Assembly (NCBI GenBank): GCA_963921795.1
Contig: OY997647.1
Location: 60,166,357 to 60,230,356 of the forward strand
Reading direction: 5' to 3'
Source of the DNA: Nannobrachium achirus
Taxonomy: Eukaryota; Chordata; Actinopteri; Myctophiformes; Myctophidae
DNA: 64,000 nucleotides
A program made the position numbers and the translations under genes. Below are positions 11,786-24,009 of this stretch, piece by piece. The notes under the pieces were generated by a model. That model worked only from the letters and a program-made list of their open reading frames with translations. It searched no databases and had not been told where the DNA came from. Each line of letters starts with the position of its first letter. The stretch's first letter is position 1.

Positions 11786-12023
11786 AAGTACCAGCTCTTA
11801 TGCCTTAACTTGCCTTAACCTTAACTAGGCCTGTCCATACTGTCTCCAACCACAAACTTTTCATCTGAGAGTTCCGACTTTCCGATGTGCAGCTTTCCGA
11901 ACTCTAATTCGGGGGAAATGCTTTTCAGAAGATGTGAGTGACGTCAAACTGACGAAAAGGTTTGGTGTTCGGAGACAGTATGGACAGGCCTCTATAGGTT
12001 AAGGCATAAGAGCTGGTACTTAA
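11786..12023. repeat. Palindrome within palindrome
   Basis: Outer arms TTAAGTACCAGCTCTTATGC (11784 on) and its complement end near 12023; inside lies the 21-bp perfect inverted repeat AGGCCTGTCCATACTGTCTC plus one base (11827-11847, 11971-11991). The inner unit belongs to the family at 2487 and 31741. Confidence 0.88.
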
Positions 12024-12265
12024 GACAATCAAAATAGAGCCCTCAATGTTGTATGACTTTTAAAAAATATATATTCGGTGGAACATCCAACATGTTGGTG
12101 ATACTGACTGTCCTCATCCCAGGCTCACAGGCGTAGGTCGCTGTTGGAATGACCACTGACATGTGGAGGCGTAGCTTGATGGCCGTAGTTGTAGCATTGG
12201 ACGACCATACTGCATGTTGCGGGCCATTGGGACACTCCTGCAGCTTTGACAGTTCTCATTCCTAC

Positions 12266-12762
12266 TAGGGCATTCACGAATAGTGATTTTTAGTATTCGA
12301 ATTATTCTACCTCAAAGTATTCGAATAGTCGAATATTCGACAGGACTGGCCAAACTGTCAAATATTAAGTAAGCAAGAGGCGAACATTGTGAAAATAGAC
12401 GATCTACATGCTCAGAGGTGAACAAGAGGCGAACATTGTGAAAACGCGAGGCGTTGTGAGCATGTAGATCTGCTATTTTCCACAATATTTATCTGCAGAA
12501 CCGAGTCACATTAAATGTAATACCTACAATTCCAAGTGCTTGTCAGGGTGGGGGTCCCCAGTTCAAATATGTTTATTTTGGGGATCACAGCCTAAAATGT
12601 TTTGAGAACCCCTGGTATAGCATTAACAAATTCATCCACCAGGGGCATTGACCACTCATTCTTATGACTTCCTATCTAGCCAAGTTTTATAAATTATATA
12701 TTTAAAAAAAACAAAAACATTGAATAGTGGCTTTGTTATTCGAATATTTGGTGAATGCCCTA
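12266..12762. mobile_element. hAT-type miniature element, TAGGGCATTCACGAATA ends
   Basis: 497 bp, ends TAGGGCATTCACGAATA and TATTTGGTGAATGCCCTA, imperfect duplication ATTCCTAC / ATGCCTAC. Interior rich in TATTCGAATA. Contains a rearranged hairpin. Confidence 0.88.
12386..12486. repeat. ~80-bp hairpin, rearranged copy
   Basis: Base pairs ATTGTGAAAATAG/CTATTTTCCACAAT are kept, but the left arm breaks at ATGCTCAG and GAACATTGTGAAAA is repeated inside (12423 on) before the right arm resumes at GCGAGGCG. Confidence 0.85.
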
Positions 12763-12974
12763 ATGCCTACGTCCTTCTCCGCGTCTCCTGTGCTCGAGAT
12801 GTACTCGATATTATGCTTGCCTAGAGAGTGGTGGTGAGTGAAGTTGGTCCTGAAAGATGATCACGGCCATGGTCTTCTGGTGGCTGATCTGTAGACCAGC
12901 CTTCCCTCCATGCTCTTGGAGTTTGGTGGTCATCTCTCTGTGTGCAACATTCAGAACCCTGTATTGGGTGTTAA

Positions 12975-13440
12975 AGGACAACTTTAGTTTTTTACAACAA
13001 GGGTTCATATTTTAGATAGTCATTAGAGAAAAGAAAAGATGTGAGTGTTAAAATGTTTTCCTTTACTTCTTTCTTTAGTTTTTGTGATTTTAGCGATTTT
13101 GATTTGCATGCATGCCCCCAGGTTGGGGGCATGCGTGCAAGTGGCTAAACGTGTATTTTTAGACACAATAAGCCCATTCCCAAGATGCACTGCAATCTTT
13201 CATAGGAAGATGTGACTTATGGGGGCTGGTGTAAATAGTAATAAAGAAATTGCCGGCTCATTCTGTCTAAATAGACATATTTAGCCACTTGTACGCATGC
13301 CCCCACCCACTGAAATCAAAATTGTAAAATCGCTAAAACAATAGAAAGAAGTAAATGAAAACATTTTAACACTCATCTTTTCTTTTCTCTAATTACTATC
13401 TAAAATATGAACCCTTATTGTTAAAAAACAAAGTTGTCCT
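12975..13440. mobile_element. TTAA-flanked palindromic element, AGGACAACTTT ends
   Basis: 466 bp between TTAA at 12971-12974 and 13441-13444. The inverted arms run for more than 150 bp with few mismatches (GGGTTCATATTTTAGATAG and complement). No coding capacity. Confidence 0.92.
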
Positions 13441-13444
13441 TTAA

Positions 13445-13805
13445 AGCTATACTATGCAACTTTTCCAATAAAACAAATCTTACATTTTTAGAATACCCAG
13501 TCCATGGATTTCAGCCCCTAAAGCCTTCTGTAAATACGTTTTCTATGATCCTGGCTGGGGACCGGATTTCGCGGCAAAATTACGTCATCTGCATCCTTCC
13601 GTACATTGTCTACAGATCATACACTACCGGCCAATCACAGCGCGGATCATACACTACCGGCCAATCACAGCGCGTCTTGCCGTCTTTTCAGGAAGTAGCT
13701 TGCCTCAACCAGCAGTGTTTACTCTGGTGTAGGAGTCTAGAATGTTACTCCCCAATGCCTAGTCGGAGAGGAATGCAAGACCCCTCTACGGATGCGTCTC
13801 GGCGA
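13445..13805. mobile_element. TTAA-flanked element, AGCTATACTATGCAAC end, truncated
   Basis: Starts at the same TTAA that closes the previous element. The sequence matches 35240-34860 inverted (CTATGATCCTGGC, GGACCGGATTTCGCG). It stops near 13805, at the tip of a hairpin remnant that belongs to the next element. Confidence 0.8.
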
Positions 13806-14043
13806 GGCGCTTGCAGATCGGCTATTTTTGGCAAAGATAGGTTTCGTGTAGAGGGGGAAAGAGCAGACCAAGTACAGAGTGATATAGGTCAAGTTTATTA
13901 ATTATTGACGGTTCAAGTGGTTAAATATCTGGAAAGATTAACCTGATAGTGCTGTCAAACGATGAAACGATTTACAGTATGGGTTGTGGCCATCTCTCTC
14001 TCGACTAAGGGTCCTTGGCCTGAAAACGTTGAAGACCCCTGCT
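13803..14043. repeat. Right part of a CAGGGGTCTTCAAC hAT element, from hairpin tip to end
   Basis: Begins GCGAGGCGCTTGCAGATCGG, the right arm of a hairpin, then continues like the family at 3432 (GGTTCAAGTGGTTAAATATC) to GTTGAAGACCCCTG at 14043. The left half is absent. Confidence 0.75.
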
Positions 14044-14233
14044 TTAAAGGTACGAGACTGGAGAGGTTTTGAGTCACACTGTCTCTAAAGCCAAGTGAGC
14101 AGGTCAGAATACTGTGTGTTATTATGGATTTAATACATTTCTGATCTGCACACTATGAAACAGACACTGGCCTCCGAAATGTACCTATCTATTGTATTTA
14201 GTCACAGTGGTCCTATACACCCTGGAAAAAGTA

Positions 14234-14236
<3 letters not shown>

Positions 14237-14271
<35 letters not shown>

Positions 14272-14373
14272 CGTGTGCGCGTGCGTGTGCGTGCGTGCGT
14301 GTGCGTGTGCGTGCGTGCGTGCGTGTGTGTGTGTGTGTGTGTGCGCACGTGCGTATGTGTGTGCGTGTGTGTT
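14237..14373. repeat. GT/GC alternating microsatellite
   Basis: GT repeat with many GC steps (GTGCGTGCGTGCGTG), purine-pyrimidine alternation over about 135 bp. Confidence 0.95.
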
Positions 14374-14464
14374 GCATTGCTGTATCCTGTGTGAGAGTGT
14401 GCCGTTGTAGGGTGGGGTGAGGTCATATGCTGAATTGTGTTAATATCCTTACACTATTTCCACT

Positions 14465-14790
14465 TTGATTGATTGAAGACTTTATTAGAAGTTTGCATAG
14501 GAAAAGGTACAGTTTCATGACGGTACAGTTCACTGGTACAAGGTCTACTAAAAGGAGATCCTAGAAAAGACTAAGCTTATTTCCACAGGAAACCATTTAA
14601 GTATCTCATTTAACATTGAATGACAGACGAATAGAACACAGTACTATGCAGTAGATATGTAAATAAAATAAAAAGAAAGAACAAAAAAAAGAAAACAGTA
14701 AGTCTAAACAAACAGTAAGTATATACAAAGAAGGGGCAGGGGAGGGTAGGGCTGGGCTAGGTTTTTTTTTTTTACCAGTTGCGAACTTAT
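14465..14790 (-). repeat. LINE 3' UTR fragment with ATTG-type tail
   Basis: Matches 15591-15905 and the region downstream of 46631 (inverted): TTGATTGATTGAAGACTTTA and AAAAGGAGATCCTAG. The (TCAA)n end on the minus strand is the LINE tail. Confidence 0.8.
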
Positions 14791-15109
14791 TATGCCAATG
14801 ATGTACTACTCTACCTGCCAATAAAGTCTTGGGATTCTAGTTGCCTGGAGGCTCTCAAAGCATGCTTAGGTGATTTACTGTAATGTTTGATGGCTCAAAA
14901 CATTTTACAGCTAAATAATAACAAATCAGAAGTCTATTTGGCCCTCCATCTTCCACTGCAATAATTCAACATAACCTTGTTTACTTGCTAATGAAGCCTA
15001 CAGCCTGAAATTTAGGAGCAGTGCTGCAAACTAAAAAAAGTGCATAGCAAATTATCCCAAATTCAGGATTTTATTGATTACTTTTAAGGCATGGTTAGGT
15101 GACGGTCTA

Positions 15110-15515
15110 ACCCCCTTCCTTCATCACAGACCTTTTAACGACATAGGAGTAGGAGGCTAGGAGCGAAGCCCAGGCACGTGCACACATAGACATCAAAGGG
15201 GGCTTGAGCCCGCTTTGATGTCTATGTGTGTGCCCACTTTCCATGCCATACTTGAAGGCAGCATTCGAGAGAATTGCCTTGTCCAAACTCTCCTGAACTT
15301 GAATGCAGCATCTTCTGTTGAAAGAATTGCCCTCTCTGTGTAGAAATCCATGCTGCATGTCACATCTCCAGTATTCACTTGATTATGCTCATTTTAGTGT
15401 GATATCAAGTACTGAAAATAGCCAAACCTCCAAGCTCACAACTGCTATTTTCCATATTTTCACAAAAAGGCCCTTTTAGAAATGTCAGCCCCTGCCTCTC
15501 TAACATTCTCTGCAC
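15110..15515 (+). repeat. Unclassified repeat family X, copy 2
   Basis: Includes a hairpin GCACACATAGACATCAAAG (15179 on) with its complement near 15233, GAATTGCCCTCTCTGTGTAG and TATCAAGTACTGAAAATAG. The common hairpin at 15413-15460 is half-deleted: GAAAATAGCCAAACCTCCAA then directly ACTGCTATTTTC. Confidence 0.75.
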
Positions 15516-15590
15516 GTCCCTGTAGCCTGAGATCCTCGGGCAGAGCCCCTCTGTTTGTTCCAAAGTCTAGACTTTGGAGTGACCTGCTAT

Positions 15591-16140
15591 TGATTGATTG
15601 AAGACTTTATCAGAAGTTTGCATAGAAAAGGGTACAGTTTCATGACGGTACAGTTCACTGGTACACGGTCAACTAAAAGGAGATCCTAGGAAAGCACTTG
15701 ACTTATTTCCACAGGAAACCATTTAAGTATCTCATATAACATTGAATGACAGACGGATAGAACACAGTACTATGCAGTAGATATGGTCAGGAGAAAATAA
15801 AAAATAAATAAACAGAGACTAAAAAAGAAAAAAAAAACAGTGCAAAAAAATATATACAGTAGGTAAATACAAAGGAGGGTCAGGGGAGGCGGGGCTAGGT
15901 TTGTTATTGCCAGTTGCGAATGGCTGCTGCCTGTAAGTGGTTTTTCAGGGCGATTTTAAAGGATGCTGGGGAACCACTCTCCTTTAAGGCCCTCGGTAAG
16001 GCGTTCCACATTTTGGTGGTATAGCAGAAGAACGAGTTTGACCCTTTGTTTGAGTTGACTCTGGGTTGAACGTGATCTGTGGCGCTGCCTCTGATGTTGT
16101 GATTGTGGACATCCTTAACATGTATAAAGTATTTTGACAG
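15591..16140 (-). pseudogene. LINE 3' end with C-terminal ORF2 remnant
   Basis: Minus-strand frame from about 16140 to 15915 encodes KDVHNHNIRG, then CYTTKMWNALPRALKESGSP and ends NHLQAAAIRNWQ stop. This is the C-terminus of a jockey/CR1/L2-like ORF2 and parallels the copy split by the palindrome at 43678. The 3' UTR with (TCAA)n tail follows to 15591. Confidence 0.8.
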
Positions 16141-17980
16141 GTACAGGTACTAGCAAGTTCAAACCACTTCTAGACCACTTATTCTAAACCATATATTCTT
16201 AGTAGAACTTGGTCCTCTCCTTTTTTCCATCTACACCAAATCTCATCACCAAAGATAGCCAAACTCACAATGTGGCGCTACGGAATGTGTTGTGAGCTCA
16301 TATCCGGTCTTTTATTTTGTTTCTCAGACAATTGTTGTGTTGTTTTTAGATTGAATGCTGTGTGAAGCTATTTCTAACACTGTTTTAAAAATTGCGGTAA
16401 CACTATGGTACCATTAAAAAATATTGAAATTGCTATACAAAAAAGGGTATTTTTATTGGGTATACTGTAGCAGTAGCATTGGCATTAGTAGCAGCAGAAT
16501 ACGTAGTAGTTGTCTCCATGGGAAAGATGGTAGCTAAGGTTCATCCATTGCAATGTGTGGACATTTTGCTCTTGCAATCTAGCCGTCCCCATTTCACCTC
16601 ACCTTTACAAGGACTGATGACATTTGGGTTTAGTCATTATTCAATGACATTTTATTGCGGTCAATTCTTTTTACCTCAATTCCTGAAAATCACGATAATG
16701 ACACACCCGCACACATGTCTGTTCTAGAAATGGAGGATTTTGACATTTATGACAATATCATCTTTTGTTTAACTGTAAAAACACGTGTAGAAGAAACTCA
16801 GGAGCGTATTATATCTCCGAAACCTCCTAACTCCAAAATGTTCATTTTCGAGAAAATGAGCTCAAGTGAAGTTAGGAGGTTTTGACCGAAGGGCTTTTTA
16901 CTACTTTTCATTGGTTCAATATTATTTTAACCAACACACAGACCAGACGTAAAGGGTGCTATCACGATTATAATTACATCTAACGATGCTTCTCCTCCAT
17001 TCACGTTTGGTGAATGTAGCCTTGGCCAGGAAAATTTGATGTCTTCAGGCAGTAACCATCAATCTTCAGGTGTTTCGACCCGCATCCGCTACACCCTCCT
17101 GATGGCCGGGTCGGCAGTGGTGGCCAAATCACTGCCCATCTCCTCCTCCTGGCCAAGGCTAAACTCCCCTCTCCTGCTCTATTTGTTTTTTTCCCAACAA
17201 GAGGCTCCTCTGGGGAGGTATTGGGTGGGTCCCTCCTGAGGTCTTGAGGTGACACAGGTGCGTAGAGTTCTCCAGTACTGTGGGGTTATTCCTGCCTGGA
17301 GTTCTCCTTCGTCTCACCAACTCACCAACCAAGTTGTGTGCTGCACCTTCTCCACACTTGGTCCTGGCTTGATGTATTTTTACCTTTGGTGTTCCTGCAG
17401 ATGTTCTCGCAGTGACACTTTACTTCCAATTTCTCCCCAGCTGATGTTGTTTAGGTGAGCCATCTTGTTAGCCGTGATTAGTTAAGGGCTGTTACCGTTA
17501 TGTTTGTATTGTTGAGTCTCACATACTCCCCCCCTCTCGGGAGACTCTAAGGGTATCTGTATAAATGTCTTTAGCTTGAGTTGGTGCCCTCTCGCGAGTG
17601 CTGTGCATGAGGTTGCTAACCTCATACACCCACGCCAGGCTCTTCCTGGTGGTCATCTGTCTCTCCAGCGTCACCAATCTTCCTCGGTTTCCATCCAGAC
17701 TTTCCTGGAAGTCACTGGTTGCCCAGAGTTCTATGATTATATATATTTATACATATTTATGAAAGAAAGAGAGGGCCAATCGGGTGGAGTTAGCTGGTTT
17801 GGCAGAAAGTGTGGAGTTAGGAGGTTTTGTCCCAAGCACTTTTTACTACTTTCCATTGGTTCAATATTATTTTAACCAACACTCAGATGTAAAGGGTGTT
17901 CAATAGCCCTGATTTATGCCAAAAAATCTAAAGCCTCAAAAATGGAGTTAAGAGGTTTTGGCCAGACAGTGACGACAGTG
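16141..17980. other. No gene recognised; short direct repeat
   Basis: GTTAGGAGGTTTTG...TTGGTTCAATATTATTTTAACC occurs at about 16872-16935 and 17816-17880, enclosing ~0.9 kb. A decayed relative of the common hairpin (CTCACAATGTGG...TGTTGTGAGCTC) lies at 16262-16303. No domain recognised in the open frames. Confidence 0.5.
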
Positions 17981-17984
17981 GTAG

Positions 17985-18055
17985 GAAGCGATACCGACGA
18001 TACCGAGCTGTACTAATTTAGTACAGCTCAGTATGGGTATCTCTCCCTACCACTG
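17985..18055. repeat. Short inverted repeat around GAGCTGTACTAATTTAGTACAGCTC-type stem
   Basis: AGTGGTAGG...GATACC...GAGCTGTAC / GTACAGCTC...GGTATC...CCTACCACT: nested inverted segments over about 70 bp, capable of forming a hairpin. Confidence 0.75.
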
Positions 18056-18160
18056 GTCTGATTGTACACCTGCTGTGCTGCCGCCGGCACCTTGTTGTGT
18101 TTACAGTAGATGTCAGTTAACCACCCACTGTGCATAAGCACCAACCACCCTGCACTGAAG

Positions 18161-18694
18161 CAGTGTTGTTTTTGACAGCAAGTTTTAGTCATAGTCTTTT
18201 TAATAAAATGTCATTTAGTTTTAGTCATAATTTAGTCACCTAAAAAGTTTTAGTTTTAGTCAAATTTTAGTCGTCTAAATATCGTGAGATTTTAGTTGAC
18301 TAAATCTACAGTTGATTTAGTCAACTAAAATGTATTTTGGCAGGCCTTGGTGACATCGTAATGACTGATTTTACACTTGGTTGCATGCTGAAAATAGCCG
18401 ATCTACAAGCTCACAACGCGTCGCGCTGCGACGCGTTGTGAGCTTGTAGATCTGCTATTTTCAGCACGCAACACCTGACAGCAACCAAACATAAAATGAC
18501 TCTCTTCTCCACTAGTCCCTCCCTAACGTTTTAGTCTAGTTTTTATTTTGTGGACGAAATTGTCAATATATTTAGTCTTAGTTTTAGTCATCACAGCTTA
18601 GTTTTTATTTCGTTTTTTTTTAGTTTTCGTCAGTGAAAAAAACGCAGTCGACAAACATTTTTCGTCATAGTTTTAGTCGACGAAAATAACACTG
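18161..18694. mobile_element. hAT-type miniature element, CAGTGTTRTTTTYG ends
   Basis: 534 bp, left end CAGTGTTGTTTTTGACAG, right end GACGAAAATAACACTG, duplication CACTGAAG at 18153-18160 and 18695-18702. Interior rich in TTTTAGTC. Contains a hairpin. Confidence 0.93.
18386..18466. repeat. ~80-bp hairpin, copy 5
   Basis: TGCTGAAAATAGC/GCTATTTTCAGCA base, CGTCGC/GCGACG tip; pairing extends weakly to GTTGC/GCAAC outside. Confidence 0.95.
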
Positions 18695-18733
18695 CACTGA
18701 AGACCACTAGGCCCCCAATCACATCGCCCCGGC

Positions 18734-19298
18734 CAGGGGCGTCAATTGGGTATGGCAGGGGTATGCAGCTGCCATACTCCTGGGTCTAGGGGTGGGAGTA
18801 TAAAAGTTACTTTTACATATAAATCCATGAATGTCTCTTTGTCTATCTGTGCTGGTTATGTTGTTAAATTACATTAAAATAACTACAAATGCAAAATTTA
18901 ACAAAATGGTCACTTTAACAAGGTATTATAATTATATTCTCCACACTTTTATTCTCCCCATCTTGACAACATGGTATATTCCCAGGTTCTGCAGGTCAGC
19001 TGCTCAGGTGCAATTCATCTATACTATAATTTTGCGAATGTCTGTCTGAGTGAGTGTCTGTCTGTATGAAACAGCGTTTCTCCTCGGTGGCTGGAGCAAT
19101 TGATCTGAAATCGCATCACCATCAGCATATGAACACACCTGACATAACTGTGAAGCCCGTTTGTCACTTTCACAAATCGTATGCTGTATAATAGCATTTT
19201 TATGGTGTATCTATATCTATTTAGCCTACAGTACCTTTTGTGACCACACATGTTAAGGGAGGGGCGCTGTTGTTCAGGCCATGCACAATCACACACAA

Positions 19299-19342
<44 letters not shown>

Positions 19343-19788
19343 GGGGGGGGGGGGGGGGAGTGTGTGTGTGTGTGCAGGCGGGCAGGCGGGCGGGCGGGCG
19401 GGGGGGGGGTTAGCCATTAAACGAAACGGGTATTTCTTACATTGATGCTCCTACATATTATCATGCAAGCACCAGTTAAAGTTACTTTCCATCCCTCATA
19501 TACTGTATGCACAGTGCACATCCCATAACCCACACACTGCACATCATTTTGGAGCTCATATCTTTGAACGGGTAAGGGCTAGTTATTGTTAATTGTGGAA
19601 CGTTTACCATGCCAAGTTTAGCTGCACTTGAACAAACTGTAGAAACGGGGGAAAAATAGAATGTACTTGTGTAAATAAATGTATCATGCCTGTTGCTAAG
19701 GTATGGCAATATGACTGGTGTCTTGCACGCGCGCAAGACACCAGTCATGTTGCCATACCTTAGCTTTTTTTCTGAACTGACGCCACTG
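18734..19788. mobile_element. hAT-type element, CAGGGGCGTCAATT family (copy B)
   Basis: 1055 bp, ends CAGGGGCGTCAATTGGG and CTGACGCCACTG, duplication GCCCCGGC at 18726-18733 and 19789-19796. Contains a CA/poly-G tract (19301-19410) and a different hairpin (GGTATGGCAAYATGACTGGT with GCGCGC tip, 19699-19763). Confidence 0.93.
19301..19410. repeat. CA microsatellite joined to G-rich runs
   Basis: (CA)n to 19340, then about 18 G, (GT)n, and GGGC repeats ending in a 9-base G run at about 19401. G-quadruplex formation is plausible. Confidence 0.93.
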
Positions 19789-20094
19789 GCCCCGGCCCAT
19801 ATAACAGTAACAGTTGGTAAGTAAGTCCTGTTGAAAAGCTGAGACTGTTTGCTGCTGTGGTTCATAAGACTGGCCGAGAACATAAAGGTTGACATTGGAA
19901 GGTCCAATTTTCAATTGATAACTGGACATTCTTTTTTTCTTCTTTGAGGTCGATGGCAAACCTTTGTGTCTGTTATGTGTGGCTCTGGCAAAAAGTCAAA
20001 CAACACTATACCATATACCGTGGTTTATCGAGTATTTGATACAGCATCATAATTATTTTAACCACTTAATCCTTTTATTTGTTGGCTAGACACT

Positions 20095-20440
20095 TGCACA
20101 CATAGACATCAAAGCTTGAGCTCCAGCCATTTTACCTGTCTGTAAAAAGTGCCCTCTCCAGACCATGAATGCAGTTTTTACTATGATGAAAGAAATGCAA
20201 ATGCCTCCTTTCCATGCCAATACCTTAAGGCGGCATTCAAGAGAGACAATAGAGTCCAAACTCTCCTGAACTTGATCGCAGCCTCTTATGTTGAAAGAAT
20301 TGCAATTTGCCCTCAATGTAGAAATCCAAGCCGTTAGGCCACATCTCCAGTATTCACTTGATTATGCTTAGTTTAGTGTGGTATCAAGTACAGAACATAG
20401 CAGATATAGGCTACAAGCTTGTACATCTGCATGCTATTTT
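20095..20440 (+). repeat. Unclassified repeat family X, copy 3
   Basis: ACACATAGACATCAAAG, CAAACTCTCCTGAACTTGA and TTAGTGTGGTATCAAGTAC align with other copies. The hairpin slot at 20393-20440 is degenerate (CATAGCAGATATAGGCTACAAG then ATGCTATTTTTG). Confidence 0.72.
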
Positions 20441-20458
20441 TGAATATTTTTGTAAAAT

Positions 20459-20690
20459 CTTGAAAGTTCGTTTGTTTTGTATTTATCATTTAAAAAAATT
20501 ATCTAAACTAGTGAAAACAGCCGATCTACAAGCACACAACGCCTTGCACCGCGAGGCCTTGTGTGCTTGTAGATCTGCTGTTTTCACTACTTTTGTGCGA
20601 CGGCCTGATGAAGCAGGGCTTTACTTTGCGAAAAAATGTACAAATGTGAAACTTGGAGATACAAGGTTTCTGCCCGACAGTGACGATATA
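20459..20690. repeat. ATATCGTC-ended element, right part
   Basis: Has the TTTGTATTTATCATTT segment, a hairpin (20509-20589) and right end TTTCTGCCCGACAGTGACGATAT. The left terminal repeat is missing. Confidence 0.78.
20509..20589. repeat. ~80-bp hairpin, copy 6
   Basis: TAGTGAAAACAGC/GCTGTTTTCACTA base; CCTTGCACCGCGAGGCC tip with one mismatch. Confidence 0.95.
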
Positions 20691-20719
20691 TATATAGACA
20701 ATTTTTCGCTATACACAAC

Positions 20720-21107
20720 AGTACTTTTTTTTCTTCATATAATTGGACCTCACTCCTCACTATCTTCATGATAAAATAGCACAATTATTTTCTACTCTGT
20801 CTCATAGGAGGGCTGTGGGCAGTTCAGAAATCGACGGGGAATCCAAGCTAATAGAAACTGCAGGTTTTCTTTTCCTGAAAAGTGACAATGTTATAATGGA
20901 AGCCATAATTATTGTTCTCGTGATAATACAAATCTAAATATTTAAACAAAAATCTTGTTTAAAAAAAAACCATGATGTCACTGTCAGACACGTTGTTGAA
21001 CTGCCCACAGCTCTTCTAAGAGACACAGACAGAGTAGATTTCTTTTTGCTATTTTATCTTGACCAATTATATGAAGATAGGTGAAGAAAGTGGTGAAGTT
21101 GTCCTTT
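20720..21107. repeat. Palindromic element related to the AGGACAACTTT family
   Basis: CTTCATATAATTGG...CTACTCTGTCTC...GGGCTGTGGGCAGTTC on the left is inverted at 20995-21085. The right end GTTGTCCT followed by TTAA (21099-21110) matches the 12975-13440 family; the left end is lost. Confidence 0.75.
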
Positions 21108-21600
21108 AACACACGGGTGACTAACAGGTCATTTTGACCGATTTTGAGATCACAAAGTGCAATAACTCTCCCCGTGAAGGTCTCAGAAATTTTCCCTTCC
21201 ATGACTTTTCCTAAATACTCAAGACATGTTCTCGTTTTTTTTCCCCTTTTGAAACGTTTCCTAAGTATCAAATAATATACTATTATACCACTCTGACTGT
21301 TAGTTATCGGTCATAAAGACAGGTCTCACCCATTCTTCCCCCTACCAGAAGCAAGGAGAGAATTTCACACCTTTTGCGCTCCCCATTTGAGAGGTCAATT
21401 GAAATGCTAATTCACATTTGGAAGACAATAAAACCCCCCTGGCAGCAGGGGAGGAGGTGTTGCTGTCCTGGGCCAAAAGGGAGAGAATTTACCTGTCAAT
21501 TTGACTGATAAATGCAGTCAGAGTGGAAGTGATTTTTTTTCTCGGTCACCCGATTATTAACTGCTGTGCTGCCCCTGGAAGACTGATTCCCCCTATCTAC

Positions 21601-21683
<83 letters not shown>

Positions 21684-22120
21684 ATCATACAGAGTAAAAT
21701 GTGTAAAAAGCTGAAGCAGGCTATATAATGCAGGATGACTCAGAACGCAAAAAGTTAAACGAACTTGAAAATAGCAATCCCCTGCTCACCAAAAGTCAAG
21801 CGACTCATGATGGAGCTGTCAAAGCAGGCAATATTATTGCCAAAAGTCAGAATAGCTGCTGTGTTGAAGCCACACTCAGAGGACGAATTCATAAAGTTTT
21901 AATCAAAAACCCCTTTGGAAAGGGAATCGTATCTGAATGCTATGATTTATTGATAGCGTTTCTCTTCACAATCCTCTGCCTCTAAACTCAATGCTTGGAA
22001 GGCTGATTTACAGGAGGAACTAACACTGGATTATTGGAGTAGTGCATGTAAGGTAGCCCAGACTGGTGCAATATAATTGGTTCATGAGAGTTTATATTAC
22101 ACCAGGGGGAGAAAAACATA
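21108..22120. other. No gene recognised; CTAT microsatellite
   Basis: (CTAT)n at about 21596-21682. The open frame 21728-21985 shows no motif I recognise. Confidence 0.5.
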
Positions 22121-22129
22121 CGTGCAATA

Positions 22130-22250
22130 TTGATCTTCCAGACATATGCACCACCACATGTGCTGAAGATAAAGGTACACTGTTCCATTGTTTGGGGCTA
22201 CGTCCAAGAATACGGATGTTCTGGAAAGAGATCTAGACTAAAGCTGGCTG
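22130..22250 (+). pseudogene. Possible LINE ORF2 C-terminal fragment
   Basis: One frame reads AEDKGTLFHCL and RIRMFWKEI, like the GTxxHxxWxCPxxxxFW module at the C-terminus of L1/Tx1-type ORF2 proteins. Short and unsupported by flanks. Confidence 0.4.
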
Positions 22251-22443
22251 CATACTTCAAAAGAAGTCTAGGCTACATATCTTCAGCAGTTCTTCTCATG
22301 CCTGCCTCAGGCTGAAGTGTTTTATATTTGATGCGGCTTCGCTCTGAGTGATGCACGTTACATGCATCGTATCACTTTAAAGAACCCTTCCCCAAACAGT
22401 GGGTCGAGACCCATTTGTGGGTCACGGACAGAGTTTTTATGGG

Positions 22444-22600
22444 TCAGATAGATAGATACCTTTATTATCCCAAGGGGGAAATTCAGTTGTCCAGTTGTAG
22501 CAAAGCAGTATACAGTTATTTACAAAGTTACAGAGAAGTAAGAAAAAAGATAGATAAGAGGGGGGAAAAAAACAGCAATGGGTCGCGACTCGAGTACGCT
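22444..22600 (+). repeat. Retroposon tail-like sequence
   Basis: GATAGATAGATACCTTTATT followed by ATCCCAAGGGGGAAATTCAG resembles 3' ends of RTE/Rex-type fish retroposons. Similar motifs occur at 40502-40530 and 40727-40770. Confidence 0.4.
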
Positions 22601-22800
22601 TGAAAAATATAGCCTATATATATTTCAAAATAAAAACATGTCAATTATTAAAAATAAATTAAGCTAAGAAAAATAATAGTTACAGATGGTGTACTATTCT
22701 TCTACAGCAGGGGCAGGCAACCTTAGGCATGGGTGCCAACATTGGCAGTGGGGAAGGTGTTCACCGGCACACTGGCAGAAGTGTGAGAGAGAGGATTTTT

Positions 22801-23590
<790 letters not shown>

Positions 23591-23615
23591 TATTTTAAAA
23601 ACAAATCTTTTTTTA

Positions 23616-24005
23616 AAACGTGGTCAATTAAATTGTAAAGTTAGCTCATTTAGGCTATCGCAAATTACATCTTGCACAAAATGCTACATTCATTAAAACT
23701 CTGAACTCTGACTGGAGAGGGAGTCGGGGAGATAGATGGGTTATTGCTCTGGGTCTAATGATCGTTATAACAATGTCCTGCCAATCAAAATGTCAAAATA
23801 TTTGTAATAAAATTATTTTTTAAACGTGGTCATTTAAATGAAGTTAGCAAATTTATAGCAAATTACATCTCGCACAAAATTCTACATTCATTAAAACTCT
23901 GAACTCTGACTGAGGAGGGAGTCGGGGAGATATAGGTGGATTATTGTTCTGTGTCTAATGATCGTTATGTCCTGCCAATCAAAATATGTCAACATATTTG
24001 TCATT
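23616..24005. repeat. Tandem duplication of ~205 bp
   Basis: ACATTCATTAAAACTCTGAA, GGGAGTCGGGGAGATA and TCTAATGATCGTTAT each occur in both halves in the same order, with indels. Confidence 0.85.
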
Positions 24006-24009
24006 AAAA

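Noticed and set aside
13794-13838. Part of a 155-codon frame from 13434
   Set aside because: It crosses a truncated TTAA element and a hairpin arm, so the frame is accidental.
21728-21985. 85-codon frame that looked gene-like
   Set aside because: No recognised domain, no splice context and repeat-rich surroundings; probably chance.
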